Source: Myxococcales bacterium
GTDB taxonomy: Bacteria; Myxococcota_A; Polyangia; Polyangiales; Ga0077539
Length of the DNA: 64,000 nucleotides
Direction: 5' to 3'
NCBI GenBank assembly: GCA_030652255.1
Contig: JAUSAZ010000171.1
Coordinates: forward strand, 1-64,000
Shown piece by piece: positions 33,615 to 42,966 of this stretch; the first letter of the stretch is position 1; the number at the start of each line of letters is the position of its first letter. The position numbers were made by a program, and so were the translations under genes. Under the pieces are notes generated by a model. It was not told the origin of the DNA, made no database searches, and saw only the letters and a program-made list of their open reading frames with translations.

Positions 33615-34874
33615 CTACGGCCAGAGCGCGAGCAGGCGCCGCGCGCGCACCGCCGCCTCGCCGCCTCGCGCCGCCGCCTCGACCACCGCCTCGCGCGCCG
33701 GGCGGCCGATGCGGGCCAGCGCCTCCGCGGCCCACACCGCGCAGCCCTCGTCGCCCAGCAGCCGCGCCAGCGAGGGCGCCGCCCGCGGGTCGACCGCCGT
33801 AGCCTGCGCGAGCGCCGCCGCCGCCCCCTGCCGCGCCAGGGGGAGCGCGTCGTCGAGCCGCGCGATCACCCCGTCGGCGCCGCGCGGGCTCAGCGCCGCG
33901 AGCGCCTCGGCGACCCGCGACCGGGTCTCGTACTCGGGCTGCGCGAGCCCTCGGGTGAGCGCCGCGATCACCCCGTCGTCGACGCGCTCGGGCCGTCGCC
34001 GCGCGAGCTGCGAGAGCGTCCACGCGGCGGCGTAGCAGCGCCCGGGGTCGTCGCCGTCCAGGGCCGCGCCCGCCGCGGGAAGGGCCTCCGCCGCGAGGTC
34101 GAAGCCCCCGTCGATGGCCGCGAGCGCCGTCGTCGCGTGGATCGCGGTCTCGCGCCGCAGCAGCAGCGGGACGAGGTCGGGCGCCGCCTCCGCGGGCGCC
34201 TTCACGAAGGAGAACACGTACGCCGCCCGTCGCGAGAGCTCGTCCCCCGCGCGCAGCAGCGGCGCTACCGCCGGGGCCGCCCGCTCGCCCTGTCGCACCA
34301 GCGCCTTCGCCGCGGCGTGTTGCACGTCGGGCTGCGCGTCGCCGAGGGCGGCGATGAGGGCGGCGGTGGCCGCGTCGTGGTCGATGGAGCCCAGCGCCTC
34401 GACGGCCGCCTCGCGCAGCGCGAGCGGTCCTACGCCCACCCGAATCGCCACGAGGGGCGGCACCGCCGAGGGCGATCGGCTGAGCCCCAGCGCCCGCGCG
34501 GCGTACACGGCTGTCGGGGGACCGTCGCCGAGGCACGCCGCCGCGGGCCCGACGCCTGGCTCGCCCAGGGCGCCGAGGGCGTTGGCCGCCGCCCACTGGA
34601 GCGCCGCGCGCCCGCGCTCACGGCGCAGCACCTCAACAAGCGCCGCGGCCGCGGCCGGCGTGGCGAAGCGCCCGATGGCGCCGATGAGGGCCTCGATCAC
34701 CTTGAGGTCGCGCTCGTATGTGAGCTGCGCGGCGAGGGGCGCCACCGCGGCCGCGTCGCCGAGGTTGCCCAGCGCCCCGGCGGCCCGCCGTCGGGCCTTC
34801 GGGTCGACCGAGGTGAGCGCCGCGAGCAGCTTTGCGGGGTCGTTCTTCGGGGACTTCGTCCGGGGGGTGGCCAT
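33615..34874 (-). CDS. HEAT-repeat protein
   Basis: 419 residues from the ATG at 34874 (MATPRTKSPKNDPAKLL). It is almost wholly made of about ten or eleven HEAT/PBS-lyase-type helix pairs of 31-37 residues, e.g. RRRAAGALGNLGDAAAVAPL, LREAAVEALGSIDHDAATAA, VQHAAAKALVRQGERAAPAV. There is no signal peptide or catalytic motif, so a cytosolic scaffold is likely. Such proteins often act in protein complexes or as phycobilin-lyase relatives. Divergent from the ceramidase-like gene. Confidence 0.88.
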   Translation of the reverse strand: MATPRTKSPKNDPAKLLAALTSVDPKARRRAAGALGNLGDAAAVAPLAAQLTYERDLKVIEALIGAIGRFATPAAAAALVEVLRRERGRAALQWAAANALGALGEPGVGPAAACLGDGPPTAVYAARALGLSRSPSAVPPLVAIRVGVGPLALREAAVEALGSIDHDAATAALIAALGDAQPDVQHAAAKALVRQGERAAPAVAPLLRAGDELSRRAAYVFSFVKAPAEAAPDLVPLLLRRETAIHATTALAAIDGGFDLAAEALPAAGAALDGDDPGRCYAAAWTLSQLARRRPERVDDGVIAALTRGLAQPEYETRSRVAEALAALSPRGADGVIARLDDALPLARQGAAAALAQATAVDPRAAPSLARLLGDEGCAVWAAEALARIGRPAREAVVEAAARGGEAAVRARRLLALWP

Positions 34875-34959
34875 CGCGGGACCAGATGTACACCCGACGG
34901 TGATGCCCCTGCGCCGGACCCTTCCGCGCCTGCTCGTCCATGGGGTAGCCTCCGCGCCG

Positions 34960-36759
34960 ATGAACCACCTGGGAACGTGGGCCTCGCGCCTCGCGCTTGC
35001 GTCGCTCCTTGTCGGCTGCAAGGACGACCCCGCGCCCGCCGACGCGGCCGTCGCCGACGCGGGCTCCGCCGACGTGGGCCTCGACGCGGGCTCCGCCGAT
35101 GTCCCCGCGGTCGATGTCCCCGCGGCGGTCGACCAGGGCGCCGACGCGGGCGTCGCGAGCGACACCGGCCGCCCGGTTCCGTACAACGGCCCCGACGACT
35201 GGTGCCCCGGGCGCGACCACTGCCGCGCGACGGGCGACAACCGGCTCTACGTGGGCGCCGGGCGCGCGCTCATCAACCCCACCCTCGTCGAGACGCAGTT
35301 CGAGGACCTCAACGGCGACCACGAGTGGCAGCGCAACGAGCCCTTCACCGACGTCAACGGCAACGGGCGCTTCGACGCCTTCTGGATGGCGGGCTTCGGC
35401 AACGCCCGCGCCGCGCGCGGCATCCACGACGACCTCGAGGTGCGGGCGATCGCGTTCCGCTACAACGACACCACGGTGGCCCTCGCGGTGCTCGACGCCG
35501 TCGGGTACTTCATCAACGACATGGACGCCGTGCGCGCCGACCCGATGCTCGCCGGGCTCGGCATCGACCGGGTGATCATCGGCTCGACGCACGTGCACGA
35601 GGGCGTCGACACCATCGGCCTCTGGGGCCCGACGGCGAGCCAGACCGGGCTCAACCGCGAGTACCAGACGCTCACCCACCAGCGCGTCGCCCAGGCCGTG
35701 CGCCAGGCCGTGATGGCCCTGCGCCCTGCCCGGATGCGCGTGGTGCAGGCGGCGCCCACCGACGCCATGGGCGACACCCGGGCCTACGTCAACGACACCC
35801 GCGACCCGGTCATCTACGACCCCACGCTCACGGTGGTGCGCTTCACCGAGGCCGACAGCCCGCAGACGCCCATCGCCACGTGGATCAACTGGTCGGCGCA
35901 CCCCGAGTACGCGGGCTCGCGCAACGACCAGATCAGCGCCGACTACGTGCACTGGCTCCGCGAGGTGACCGAGATGGGCGACGCCGCCCGCGGGCTCCCG
36001 GGCCTCGGCGGCACCACGGTGTTCGTCAACGGCGCCCTCGGCGGCCAGGTGGGCCCCGGCGGCACGCGCGTCCCCGGCGCCGACGGGATGGTCGTCGCCA
36101 ACGCCGGGCTCCCCAAGGCCGAGGCCGCGGGGCGCAACATCGGCCGCTTCGCCCTCGAGGCCCTCGCGCGCGACGGCGTCGATATCCCCAACGGGGACCT
36201 CTCGCTCTCCTACCGCACGGCGCCCATCGCCGCGGAGGTCGAGAACATCGGCTACCACGCCTACTACCTCACCAACGTCTTCGCGCGCGACCTGCTGTAC
36301 TTCGACATGGCGCGGCCCTTCGACGAGACCAACGTCCCGTGGGTGCGCTCGCGGGTGACCTACCTCCAGGTCGGCCCGGTGGGCACCGTCACCGCGCCGG
36401 GCGAGCTGCACCCCGACCTCTGGGTGGGCACCCGCGACCTGCGCTGGTCGTGGGGGCAACCCCCGCTCACGCCGATGCTGCCCAACTCGCCCGACCTCTC
36501 CACGGCGCCCGCGCCGCCGTACCTCCGGGACCTCGTGCTGATGAACCCCGGCGTGCGCTACGCCTTCGTCTCGGGGCTCACCGAAGACTTCCTCGGGTAC
36601 ATCGTGCCCACGTACAACTTCCTCCTCGACCCGGTGACGCCGTACCTCAACGAGCCCGCCGGCGATCACTACGAGGAGACCAACTCCATCGGCCCGGGGT
36701 CGCAGCGCTTCCTCTACGCCCCGATGGAGTCCATCGTGCGCTGGCGCCCGTCGCCGTGA
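34960..36759 (+). CDS. Neutral/alkaline ceramidase-like lipoprotein
   Basis: 599 residues from the ATG at 34960. Lipobox LLVGC; residues 25-70 are the usual Asp/Ala/Val linker. The domain starting LYVGAGRALINP (near 96) matches the N-terminus of the neutral non-lysosomal ceramidase family (VGxGxxDITGP). IIGSTHVHEGVD keeps the His residues that bind zinc there. An EF-hand-like insert DLNGDHEWQRNEPFTDVNGNGRFD (about 112-135) probably binds calcium. Ceramidases hydrolyse the amide of ceramide. The distant match and missing GDVSPN motif make the substrate uncertain. Exported and lipid-anchored. Confidence 0.8.
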   Translation: MNHLGTWASRLALASLLVGCKDDPAPADAAVADAGSADVGLDAGSADVPAVDVPAAVDQGADAGVASDTGRPVPYNGPDDWCPGRDHCRATGDNRLYVGAGRALINPTLVETQFEDLNGDHEWQRNEPFTDVNGNGRFDAFWMAGFGNARAARGIHDDLEVRAIAFRYNDTTVALAVLDAVGYFINDMDAVRADPMLAGLGIDRVIIGSTHVHEGVDTIGLWGPTASQTGLNREYQTLTHQRVAQAVRQAVMALRPARMRVVQAAPTDAMGDTRAYVNDTRDPVIYDPTLTVVRFTEADSPQTPIATWINWSAHPEYAGSRNDQISADYVHWLREVTEMGDAARGLPGLGGTTVFVNGALGGQVGPGGTRVPGADGMVVANAGLPKAEAAGRNIGRFALEALARDGVDIPNGDLSLSYRTAPIAAEVENIGYHAYYLTNVFARDLLYFDMARPFDETNVPWVRSRVTYLQVGPVGTVTAPGELHPDLWVGTRDLRWSWGQPPLTPMLPNSPDLSTAPAPPYLRDLVLMNPGVRYAFVSGLTEDFLGYIVPTYNFLLDPVTPYLNEPAGDHYEETNSIGPGSQRFLYAPMESIVRWRPSP

Positions 36760-36812
36760 CGCAGCTTTACCGCAGCTCGTAAAATCACCCTTCAGCCCGG
36801 AGCACCCCCATC

Positions 36813-37868
36813 GTGATCGTCAGGAACACCGCACTCGTCCTCGCCGCCCTCAGCCTCGCCGCGTGCAGCAGCGACCCCGCCGCGCCCGCCGACGCCGGCA
36901 CCCCTCCGGCGGACACCGGCCCGGCGGACACCGGCCTGACCGACGCCGGCCCGGCGGACACCGGCCCGACGGACACCGGCCCCGCGGACACCGGCCCGGT
37001 GGTGCGGCGCTGCAACGTCAACGGCGGCGACTCGTGCTTCGAGCTCCCCACCGTCCCGGTGATGGCCAACCCGGGCATGGGCATGGCCCCCGTGGCGCCC
37101 AACTTCGACTGCGACCTCCCCGCCGTCACCACAACCACGGCGGCGCTCTCGATCTCCGGCCGCGTCGACGACTTCCAGACCGACGCCCCCGTGGCCAACG
37201 CGACGGTGGACGTGTTCTCGGGGCTCAACTACCTCGGGGCGCCCGTCGCCACGGGCATGACCAACGCCCTCGGCATGTACACCGTGACCGTGCCCGCCGG
37301 CACCATGGGTCCGCTCTCCTGGCGGGTGCGCGCCACCGAGACCCTCGACACCTACCTCGTCAACGACACCGTCGACCTCACCCGCGCCGCCATCACGGGC
37401 AGCAACCGCAACTCGGTCACCCAGACCACCGCCGGGCTGCTCACGGCGCTGCTCGGCCAGACGCGCCGCGACGGCACCGGCATCGTGGCGGGCGAGGCCC
37501 TCGACTGCCAGCGCCGCGACCTCATCGGCGCCATCGCCACCATCTCGAGCACCTCGTCGCGCGGCACCAACGCGCCCCCCACCTTCGTCGCCGACGCGCA
37601 GGTCTACTACTTCTCCGCGACCTCCGGCCTCCCGACGAGCCGCAACGCCGCCACGATGACCAACGTGACGAGCTCCAACGGGCTGTACCTGTCGATCCAG
37701 ATCCCGCCGTCGAGCACCGCGACCTACTACGCCCAGGTGTGGGGCTTCCGCACGCAGGCCGCCGTGGCGATGGGCGCCGCGGGGCTCTCGCTGCTCTCCG
37801 AGGTGCCCGTGCGGGTGCTCCCGGACGTGCTCGTGACGGTCAACCAGCAGCCCCTGCGCACCCCTTGA
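36813..37868 (+). CDS. Lipoprotein with carboxypeptidase-regulatory-like domain
   Basis: 351 residues. MIVRNTALVLAALSLAAC is a lipoprotein signal (Cys18). A linker of PADTGPADTG repeats (25-63) follows. Residues 110-200 form a carboxypeptidase-regulatory-like beta-sandwich (SISGRVDDFQTDAPVANATV, TNALGMYTVTVPAG). A second similar domain follows at about 250-351. Probably a surface binding protein; no catalytic residues are seen. Its stop overlaps the TTG start of murI, so both are translated together, a curious pairing of a surface lipoprotein with a cell-wall enzyme. Confidence 0.8.
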   Translation: MIVRNTALVLAALSLAACSSDPAAPADAGTPPADTGPADTGLTDAGPADTGPTDTGPADTGPVVRRCNVNGGDSCFELPTVPVMANPGMGMAPVAPNFDCDLPAVTTTTAALSISGRVDDFQTDAPVANATVDVFSGLNYLGAPVATGMTNALGMYTVTVPAGTMGPLSWRVRATETLDTYLVNDTVDLTRAAITGSNRNSVTQTTAGLLTALLGQTRRDGTGIVAGEALDCQRRDLIGAIATISSTSSRGTNAPPTFVADAQVYYFSATSGLPTSRNAATMTNVTSSNGLYLSIQIPPSSTATYYAQVWGFRTQAAVAMGAAGLSLLSEVPVRVLPDVLVTVNQQPLRTP

Positions 37869-38698
37869 GCGACCAGGCCAGCGACCCCCGGCGGGCGCTC
37901 CCCATCGGGGTCTTCGACTCGGGTCTGGGCGGGCTCACCGTGGTCCGCCAGATACGCCGGCTGTGCCCGCAGGAGGACGTGCTCTACCTGGGCGACACCG
38001 CCCGCGTGCCCTACGGAACCCGCTCGGCGCAGACGGTGCTGCGCTACTCCCGGGCCTGCGCGCGGGCGCTGGTCTCGCGCGGCATCAAGCTCCTGGTGGT
38101 GGCGTGCAACACCGTGAGCGCCGTGGCCCTCGACATGCTGCGCGTCGAGCTCGACCTCCCGGTGCTCGGGGTGATCGAGCCCGGCGCCGGGGCCGCGGTC
38201 GCCGCCACGCACCGCCACCGCGTCGGGGTGCTCGCCACCGCCGGCACCATCGCCTCGGGCGCGTACCCGCGGGCCATCGCGTCGCGCTCGTCGCGCACGG
38301 AGGTCTTCGGCCGGGCGGCGCCGCTGCTGGTTCCGCTCGTGGAGGAGGGCTGGCTCGACGGCGAGGTGCCGCGGCTGGCCGTGGCGCGCTACCTGGAGAC
38401 GCTCGCGGCCTGCGACGTCGACGTGGTGGTGCTCGGGTGCACGCACTACCCCGTGCTGCGCGAGCTCATCGCGGGGGAGGCGAAGCGGGTGCTGGGCGCG
38501 CACGCGTCGGTGGTCGACAGCGCCGAGGCGACCGCAGAGGAGCTGCGGGACTTCCTCGCGGCGCGGGGGCTGGGCGCGGCGAAGGCGGGCGACGGGCGCC
38601 TGCGGATGCTGGTCACCGACCGGCCGCAGAGCTTCGCCGAGGTGGCGTCGCGCTTCCTCGGGCACCCGGTGGACGAGGTCGAGCAGATCGACCTGTGA
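37865..38698 (+). CDS. murI: Glutamate racemase
   Basis: 277 residues. Start is a TTG at 37865, overlapping the preceding stop (TTGA) and giving LSDQASDPRRALPIGVFDSG; no ATG or GTG fits upstream within the family length. Active-site features: IGVFDSGLGGLTVV, VVACNTVSA (first catalytic Cys), LGCTHYPVL (second catalytic Cys), and DTARVPYGTRS. It converts L-glutamate to D-glutamate for peptidoglycan. The track ORF beginning at 36863 runs in the wrong frame through the previous gene. Confidence 0.95.
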   Translation: MSDQASDPRRALPIGVFDSGLGGLTVVRQIRRLCPQEDVLYLGDTARVPYGTRSAQTVLRYSRACARALVSRGIKLLVVACNTVSAVALDMLRVELDLPVLGVIEPGAGAAVAATHRHRVGVLATAGTIASGAYPRAIASRSSRTEVFGRAAPLLVPLVEEGWLDGEVPRLAVARYLETLAACDVDVVVLGCTHYPVLRELIAGEAKRVLGAHASVVDSAEATAEELRDFLAARGLGAAKAGDGRLRMLVTDRPQSFAEVASRFLGHPVDEVEQIDL

Positions 38699-38713
38699 GT
38701 GGGGAGGGGTCCT

Positions 38714-39148
38714 GTGCCGTCACTGCGAGTCGGTCTGATCATCGGGACCAGGCATGTGTTCGATGCCTTCATTCCCCCCGCCACCGATATGCCCTTTCTG
38801 CTCCGTGAGCCGCTCGACGGAGCGATCGGCCTCGGACCTGATTGCCGACTCCTGATGTGGGAAGAGGGGCAATGGAATCTGCATTTCAATCTGAAGCTGC
38901 CGATTCAACTTTCGCGCGCCACGATCGGGGAACACCCCAAGGTGCTTCTCGACACGGCCGCGATCAGCACTCAAGGGGAATCCCTTGGCGATGGGTGGTT
39001 TCGGCTGGCATTGAAGGTGGGCGATCGAGGCAGAGTTGATATCAATGGTCCGATCGAGTGGCATGTGCTGTTCCATGTGATCGAAGAGACCAGACAGGCA
39101 TCATTCGAGCTCACGATCTGGGAGTCGGTACCTGGTAGGAGCGCCTGA
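38714..39148 (+). CDS. Low-GC orphan gene of unknown function
   Basis: 144 residues from the GTG at 38714, preceded by GGGGAGGGG at suitable spacing; GTG at 38699 is an alternative. GC is about 55% in sampled 60-base stretches against over 70% around it. The protein has no signal or TM segment; it contains MWEEGQWNLHFNLKLPI and VDINGPIEWHVLFHVIEE. I do not recognise it. It resembles immunity-type or DUF-like small proteins only in size and composition. Recent acquisition is likely from base composition. The 214 bp that follow (39149-39362) show no gene. Confidence 0.7.
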   Translation: MPSLRVGLIIGTRHVFDAFIPPATDMPFLLREPLDGAIGLGPDCRLLMWEEGQWNLHFNLKLPIQLSRATIGEHPKVLLDTAAISTQGESLGDGWFRLALKVGDRGRVDINGPIEWHVLFHVIEETRQASFELTIWESVPGRSA

Positions 39149-39362
39149 ATTCTGGCGGGCGGAACAGTGAACGTTCGGCCGCGCGTCGCGGCTCCACGTG
39201 TCAGTTCAGACCCCAGCGCGACGACGAGTGACAACTCTGGCCGCGGTCGCGGCGGGACGGTGAACTGTTGCAGGCGCTCCGCTGGGAGAGAGCCGCACCC
39301 CCGGCAACAGGGCGCCTGTCCCCCATTGCCCGCCGGGGCCCATCGGCGTTTCACTCCCGCAC

Positions 39363-40010
39363 ATGACCCGACCGCTGCTCCCCCTCGTCGCCGCGCTCGC
39401 GCTCGCCGCGTGCGCCCACAGCACCGCCCCGTGCCCCGCGGACACCACCGCGCACGCCGCCGCGGGCGCCACCGCCGACTCCGTCGCGTACGTCCCGACG
39501 CGCGCCGACGGGTCGCCCGCGCCCGCCACGCTGCGGATCACCAGCGAGGGCTTCGCCGAGGGCGCGGTCATCCCGCTGCGCGCGGTCTTCGGCGGCTTCG
39601 GCTGCACCGGCGAGAACCGCTCGCCCGCCATCCAGTGGTCGGGCACCCCGGAGGGCACCCGCTCCTTCGCGGTGGTCGTGCACGACCCCGACGCCCCCAC
39701 CGGCACCGGCTTCTACCACTGGATCGCCTACGACCTCCCCGCCGACACCCGCGCGCTCCCCGACAACGCCGGCGCCGAGGGCGCGCTCCCCGCGGGCGCC
39801 CACGCCGGCCGCAGCGACTACGGCGCCACCAGCTACGGCGGCCCGTGCCCCCCGCCGGGCCCCGCGCACCGCTACCGCTTCAACGTGTACGCCCTCGACA
39901 CGCCCGCGCTCGGCGCCCCGGAGGGCAGCAGCGCCGCGCTCGTGCGCTTCATGCTCCGCGGCCACGTGCTCGCCCACGGAACCCTCACCGGCACCTACGG
40001 CCGACCGTAG
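39363..40010 (+). CDS. PEBP family lipoprotein (YbhB/YbcL, Raf-kinase-inhibitor-like)
   Basis: 215 residues. MTRPLLPLVAALALAAC is a lipoprotein signal (Cys17). The body (58-215) has LRITSEGFAEGAVIP, GCTGENRSPAIQW, VVVHDPDAPTGTGFYHWIAY, SYGGPCPPPGPAHRYRF and GHVLAHGTLTGTY, the full bacterial PEBP signature including the anion-binding D-P-D-A-P and G-P-C-P-P loops. Bacterial PEBPs bind small anionic ligands; no enzyme activity is known. Probably periplasmic and lipid-anchored. Confidence 0.93.
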   Translation: MTRPLLPLVAALALAACAHSTAPCPADTTAHAAAGATADSVAYVPTRADGSPAPATLRITSEGFAEGAVIPLRAVFGGFGCTGENRSPAIQWSGTPEGTRSFAVVVHDPDAPTGTGFYHWIAYDLPADTRALPDNAGAEGALPAGAHAGRSDYGATSYGGPCPPPGPAHRYRFNVYALDTPALGAPEGSSAALVRFMLRGHVLAHGTLTGTYGRP

Positions 40011-40106
40011 CGAGCACCGCCTCGACGCCATCATACACAGCCCGGTAAACCCGCGCTCGGCCGCCGCCCTTGCGCGCGCGGCGCCCATCGGTGAATCTCC
40101 CTCCCG

Positions 40107-40958
40107 ATGCGCCGACACCTCACCGCCCTGCTCGCGCTGCTCGTCGGCCTGGCCGCGCCCGCGGTCGCCCCGGCCCAGCAGCACCGCCGACGGCCCGCGG
40201 CCCGCCCCCGCATCAGCCTCTCCAGCTACCGCGCCATCAACCAGCGCTGGCACAGCCCCGCCGCCATCCCCGCGGCGCGCTTCACCAGCGACGGGCGCTT
40301 CGTCCTGCGGCTGCACTCGCTCAACGGGCTCGGCTCGGCAGAGGTCACCCCCGAGCGCCAGGACGGCGGCTTCGACGACGCCCAGCGCGCCGAGGTCGCC
40401 CGCGTGCTCAGCGACCGGCGCACCGGCGCCAACGCCCCCATCGACCGCCGGCTCATCGACGTCATCTACCAGATCGCCCGCCACTTCGAGGTGGGGCAGG
40501 TCAACGTGGTGTCGGGCTACCGCCGCGAGTCGCGCAACAGCAACCACTCCCTCGGCCGCGCCGCCGACATCGTGCTCCCGGGCGTCGGCGACGAGGCCGT
40601 CGCGGCCTACGCGCGCAGCATCGGCTTCCTCGGCGTGGGGGTGTACCCCATCAGCGGATTCGTCCACGTCGACGTGCGCGCCCACAGCTACTTCTGGGTC
40701 GACCGCAGCGCCCCCGGCCGCACCGCCCGCCGCTCGCGCTCGCGCTCCCGACGGCGCCGCGGCGGCGGGATGCAGGAGGTCCACGGCACCCTCGCGCAGC
40801 AGGCCGACGCCCGCGCCCGCGCGCTCGGGGTGATCCCCCTCGGCGGCACCGCGACGGCGACGGCTGCGCCCGCACACGAGGGCGCCGACGACGGCGACGG
40901 CGACGACGGCGACGACGAGCAGCCCAACGCCCCGCAGGTCGCGCCGAGTGGCGGTTGA
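40107..40958 (+). CDS. DUF882 (M15-like) peptidoglycan peptidase
   Basis: 283 residues. Signal peptide 1-23 (ending APAQ). The catalytic part matches YcbK/MepK: VVSGYRRESRNSNHSLGRAAD supplies the first His and Asp ligands of zinc, and GVGVYPISGFVHVDVR the last His. MepK cuts 3-3 (mDAP-mDAP) crosslinks. The C-terminus is an Arg/Ser-rich stretch (RRSRSRSRRRRGGG) and an acidic tail (DDGDGDDGDDE). It overlaps the kinase gene by 11 bp, so they form an operon. Confidence 0.88.
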   Translation: MRRHLTALLALLVGLAAPAVAPAQQHRRRPAARPRISLSSYRAINQRWHSPAAIPAARFTSDGRFVLRLHSLNGLGSAEVTPERQDGGFDDAQRAEVARVLSDRRTGANAPIDRRLIDVIYQIARHFEVGQVNVVSGYRRESRNSNHSLGRAADIVLPGVGDEAVAAYARSIGFLGVGVYPISGFVHVDVRAHSYFWVDRSAPGRTARRSRSRSRRRRGGGMQEVHGTLAQQADARARALGVIPLGGTATATAAPAHEGADDGDGDDGDDEQPNAPQVAPSGG

Positions 40959-42900
40959 CGTAGAGGTCGAGGCCCTCGTCGCGCGGGCCGAGATCGACCA
41001 GGCCGCCGCCCTCGCCGTCCACCGCAAGCAGTGGCGCCGCGCCGCCGAGCTGCTCTCCTCGCTGGGCCGCGTGGCCGACGCGGCGGTGGCCGCGGCCGAG
41101 GGCAACGAGTGGCGCCTCGCCATGGACATCGCCCTCCAGGCCTCGGACGAGCAGGTGCTCGGCGCCCTCTGCGCGCGCCTCGGTCATGACCCCGGGCGGG
41201 TGGCCCAGGCGGCGGCGCAGGCGCGGCTCGCCCGGCGCGACGACGTGGCCGCGCGGCTGCTCGAAGAGACCCAGCCCCTGGAGGCCGCGGAGACCTGGTA
41301 CGCCCGCGGGGAGTACGCGAAGGCGGCGCCGTGCTTCGAGCGCGCCAACGACCCGGCGCGGGCGGCGCGCGCGTGGGAGCAGCACCTCGCGCAGACCCCG
41401 GACGACGCCCCCGCGGCGCTGCGGCTGGGCGAGCTGCGGGCCCGGCAGGGCGACGACGAGGGGGCCGTGCGGGCGCTCCAGGCGGCGGCGAAGGTCGAGG
41501 CGGATGAGTCCGTGATGGCGAAGCTCGCCGCGGGGATGTGGCGCCTCGGGTACCCCCACGCGTCGCGCTACTGGATCGCCCGGCTGCGCGACCGCGACGC
41601 CTCGTGGCCCGTGGAGCCCGAGGCCTACGCGAGCCACCTGCCGCGGGCCGAGGGGGCGGCCAAGCGCTACGCGGGGCGCTACCGGGTGGTGCGCGAGGCG
41701 GGCTCCGGCGCGACGGGGCGCGTGCTGGAGGCCGTCGACGAGCTCACCGGCGACACGGTGGCGCTCAAGGTGCTGACCGTGAGCGACGACCGCAGCGCGG
41801 CCTTCGGGCGCTTCGTGCGCGAGGCCGAGCTCGCCCGCACCCTCGATGATCCGTGCCTGGTGCGGATGCGCGCGCTCGACCCCGAGGGGCCCACCATCGT
41901 CTACGACTGGATGCCCGGCGGAACCCTCTCGGCGCGGGTGGGTTCGATGCCGCTGCGGGAGGTCGGGCGGGTGACCCTGCGGCTGCTGCACGCCCTCGAG
42001 ACCCTGCACCGGCACGGGGTGGTGCACCGCGACGTGAAGCCCAGCAACGTGCTCTTCGACGCGGCGGGGCAGGCGCGGCTGGGCGACCTGGGCGCGGCGC
42101 ACCTCGGGGACCTCGGCGCGACGGTGACCGGCGGGCTCGTCGGGTCGCTCCCGTACATGGCCCCCGAGCAGATGACCGGCGCGCCGGTGAGCGCCTCGAC
42201 GGACCTCTACGCCCTGGGCTGCGTGGTCTTCGAGATGCTCACCGGGCAGGCGCCCTTCGGCGGCCCGGACTACATGGCGCAGCACCTCGGGGAGCCTGTT
42301 CCGAAGGTGACGGAGCTGTGCCCGCGGCTGCCGGCGACCTTCGACGACGCGGTCGCGACCCTGATGGCGAAGTCGCAGGACGACCGCCCCCAGGACGCCA
42401 CCGAGGCCCGCGCGCTGCTCTCGGCGCTGCCGTGGGAGCTCACCGATGAGCTGGTGCTGGAGCGCCCGGTGCCCCGCAACGACCGCCGCTCGTCCGTCCC
42501 GCCCCCGCCGATGGACCGCGACGAGTCGCAGCGCGTCCGTGGTGTCGACGGCTGGGAGGACGCCTTCACGGGCGCCCGCCTCGCGCGGGTGACCACCTTC
42601 CGCGGGGCGCGCGATCGGGTGCTCGCGTGGGCCCGCAGCGGCGCCCCGGAGCTGCAGACCGTGCTCGACCTGGACGAGGGCCCCACGGAGGACGCCTGGT
42701 GGCTCGCGGCGGTGAGCGCCACCACGGCGATGAGGGAGGTTCCGCCGCTGGCGCGGGAGCGGGCCCTGCGGGCGCTGGAGGCGGTGGGCGTGTCGCCCCT
42801 GGTGGCGGTCGACCTCCGGGTGGCCTGGGACGGCGACGACGCGGTGGTCCCGCTGGCGGCGGCGCTCGCGGCGATGGGCGTTCACGCCGCGGCGGAGTAA
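40948..42900 (+). CDS. Serine/threonine protein kinase with N-terminal TPR-like domain
   Basis: 650 residues from the GTG at 40948, overlapping the peptidase gene by 11 bp. Residues 1-230 are helical TPR-like repeats (ERANDPARAARAWEQHL). Kinase domain 243-490: glycine loop EAGSGATGRV, VALKVL (Lys274), HRDVKPSNVLF (Asp362), and DLG (380-382) in place of DFG. APE is APEQ. C-terminal 150 residues are unassigned. No TM helix, so it is a soluble cytosolic kinase, unlike most bacterial PASTA kinases. Active-site residues suggest it is active despite the DLG substitution. Confidence 0.9.
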   Translation: MAVDVEVEALVARAEIDQAAALAVHRKQWRRAAELLSSLGRVADAAVAAAEGNEWRLAMDIALQASDEQVLGALCARLGHDPGRVAQAAAQARLARRDDVAARLLEETQPLEAAETWYARGEYAKAAPCFERANDPARAARAWEQHLAQTPDDAPAALRLGELRARQGDDEGAVRALQAAAKVEADESVMAKLAAGMWRLGYPHASRYWIARLRDRDASWPVEPEAYASHLPRAEGAAKRYAGRYRVVREAGSGATGRVLEAVDELTGDTVALKVLTVSDDRSAAFGRFVREAELARTLDDPCLVRMRALDPEGPTIVYDWMPGGTLSARVGSMPLREVGRVTLRLLHALETLHRHGVVHRDVKPSNVLFDAAGQARLGDLGAAHLGDLGATVTGGLVGSLPYMAPEQMTGAPVSASTDLYALGCVVFEMLTGQAPFGGPDYMAQHLGEPVPKVTELCPRLPATFDDAVATLMAKSQDDRPQDATEARALLSALPWELTDELVLERPVPRNDRRSSVPPPPMDRDESQRVRGVDGWEDAFTGARLARVTTFRGARDRVLAWARSGAPELQTVLDLDEGPTEDAWWLAAVSATTAMREVPPLARERALRALEAVGVSPLVAVDLRVAWDGDDAVVPLAAALAAMGVHAAAE

Positions 42901-42966
42901 GGGCCCACGGCGTCGGACCGGAGGGAAACTGGAGGCCCCCGGGGGGATCTGCTAGGCCCTCCCCCC

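Noticed and set aside
36863-38698. 611-residue fusion ORF over the lipoprotein and murI
   Set aside because: Upstream two thirds are out of frame with the lipoprotein and Arg/His-rich; murI begins at the TTG at 37865.
39149-39362. Imperfect repeats AACAGTGAAC and GGTGAACTGTT
   Set aside because: They are short and their symmetry is poor; I could not support an operator or hairpin.
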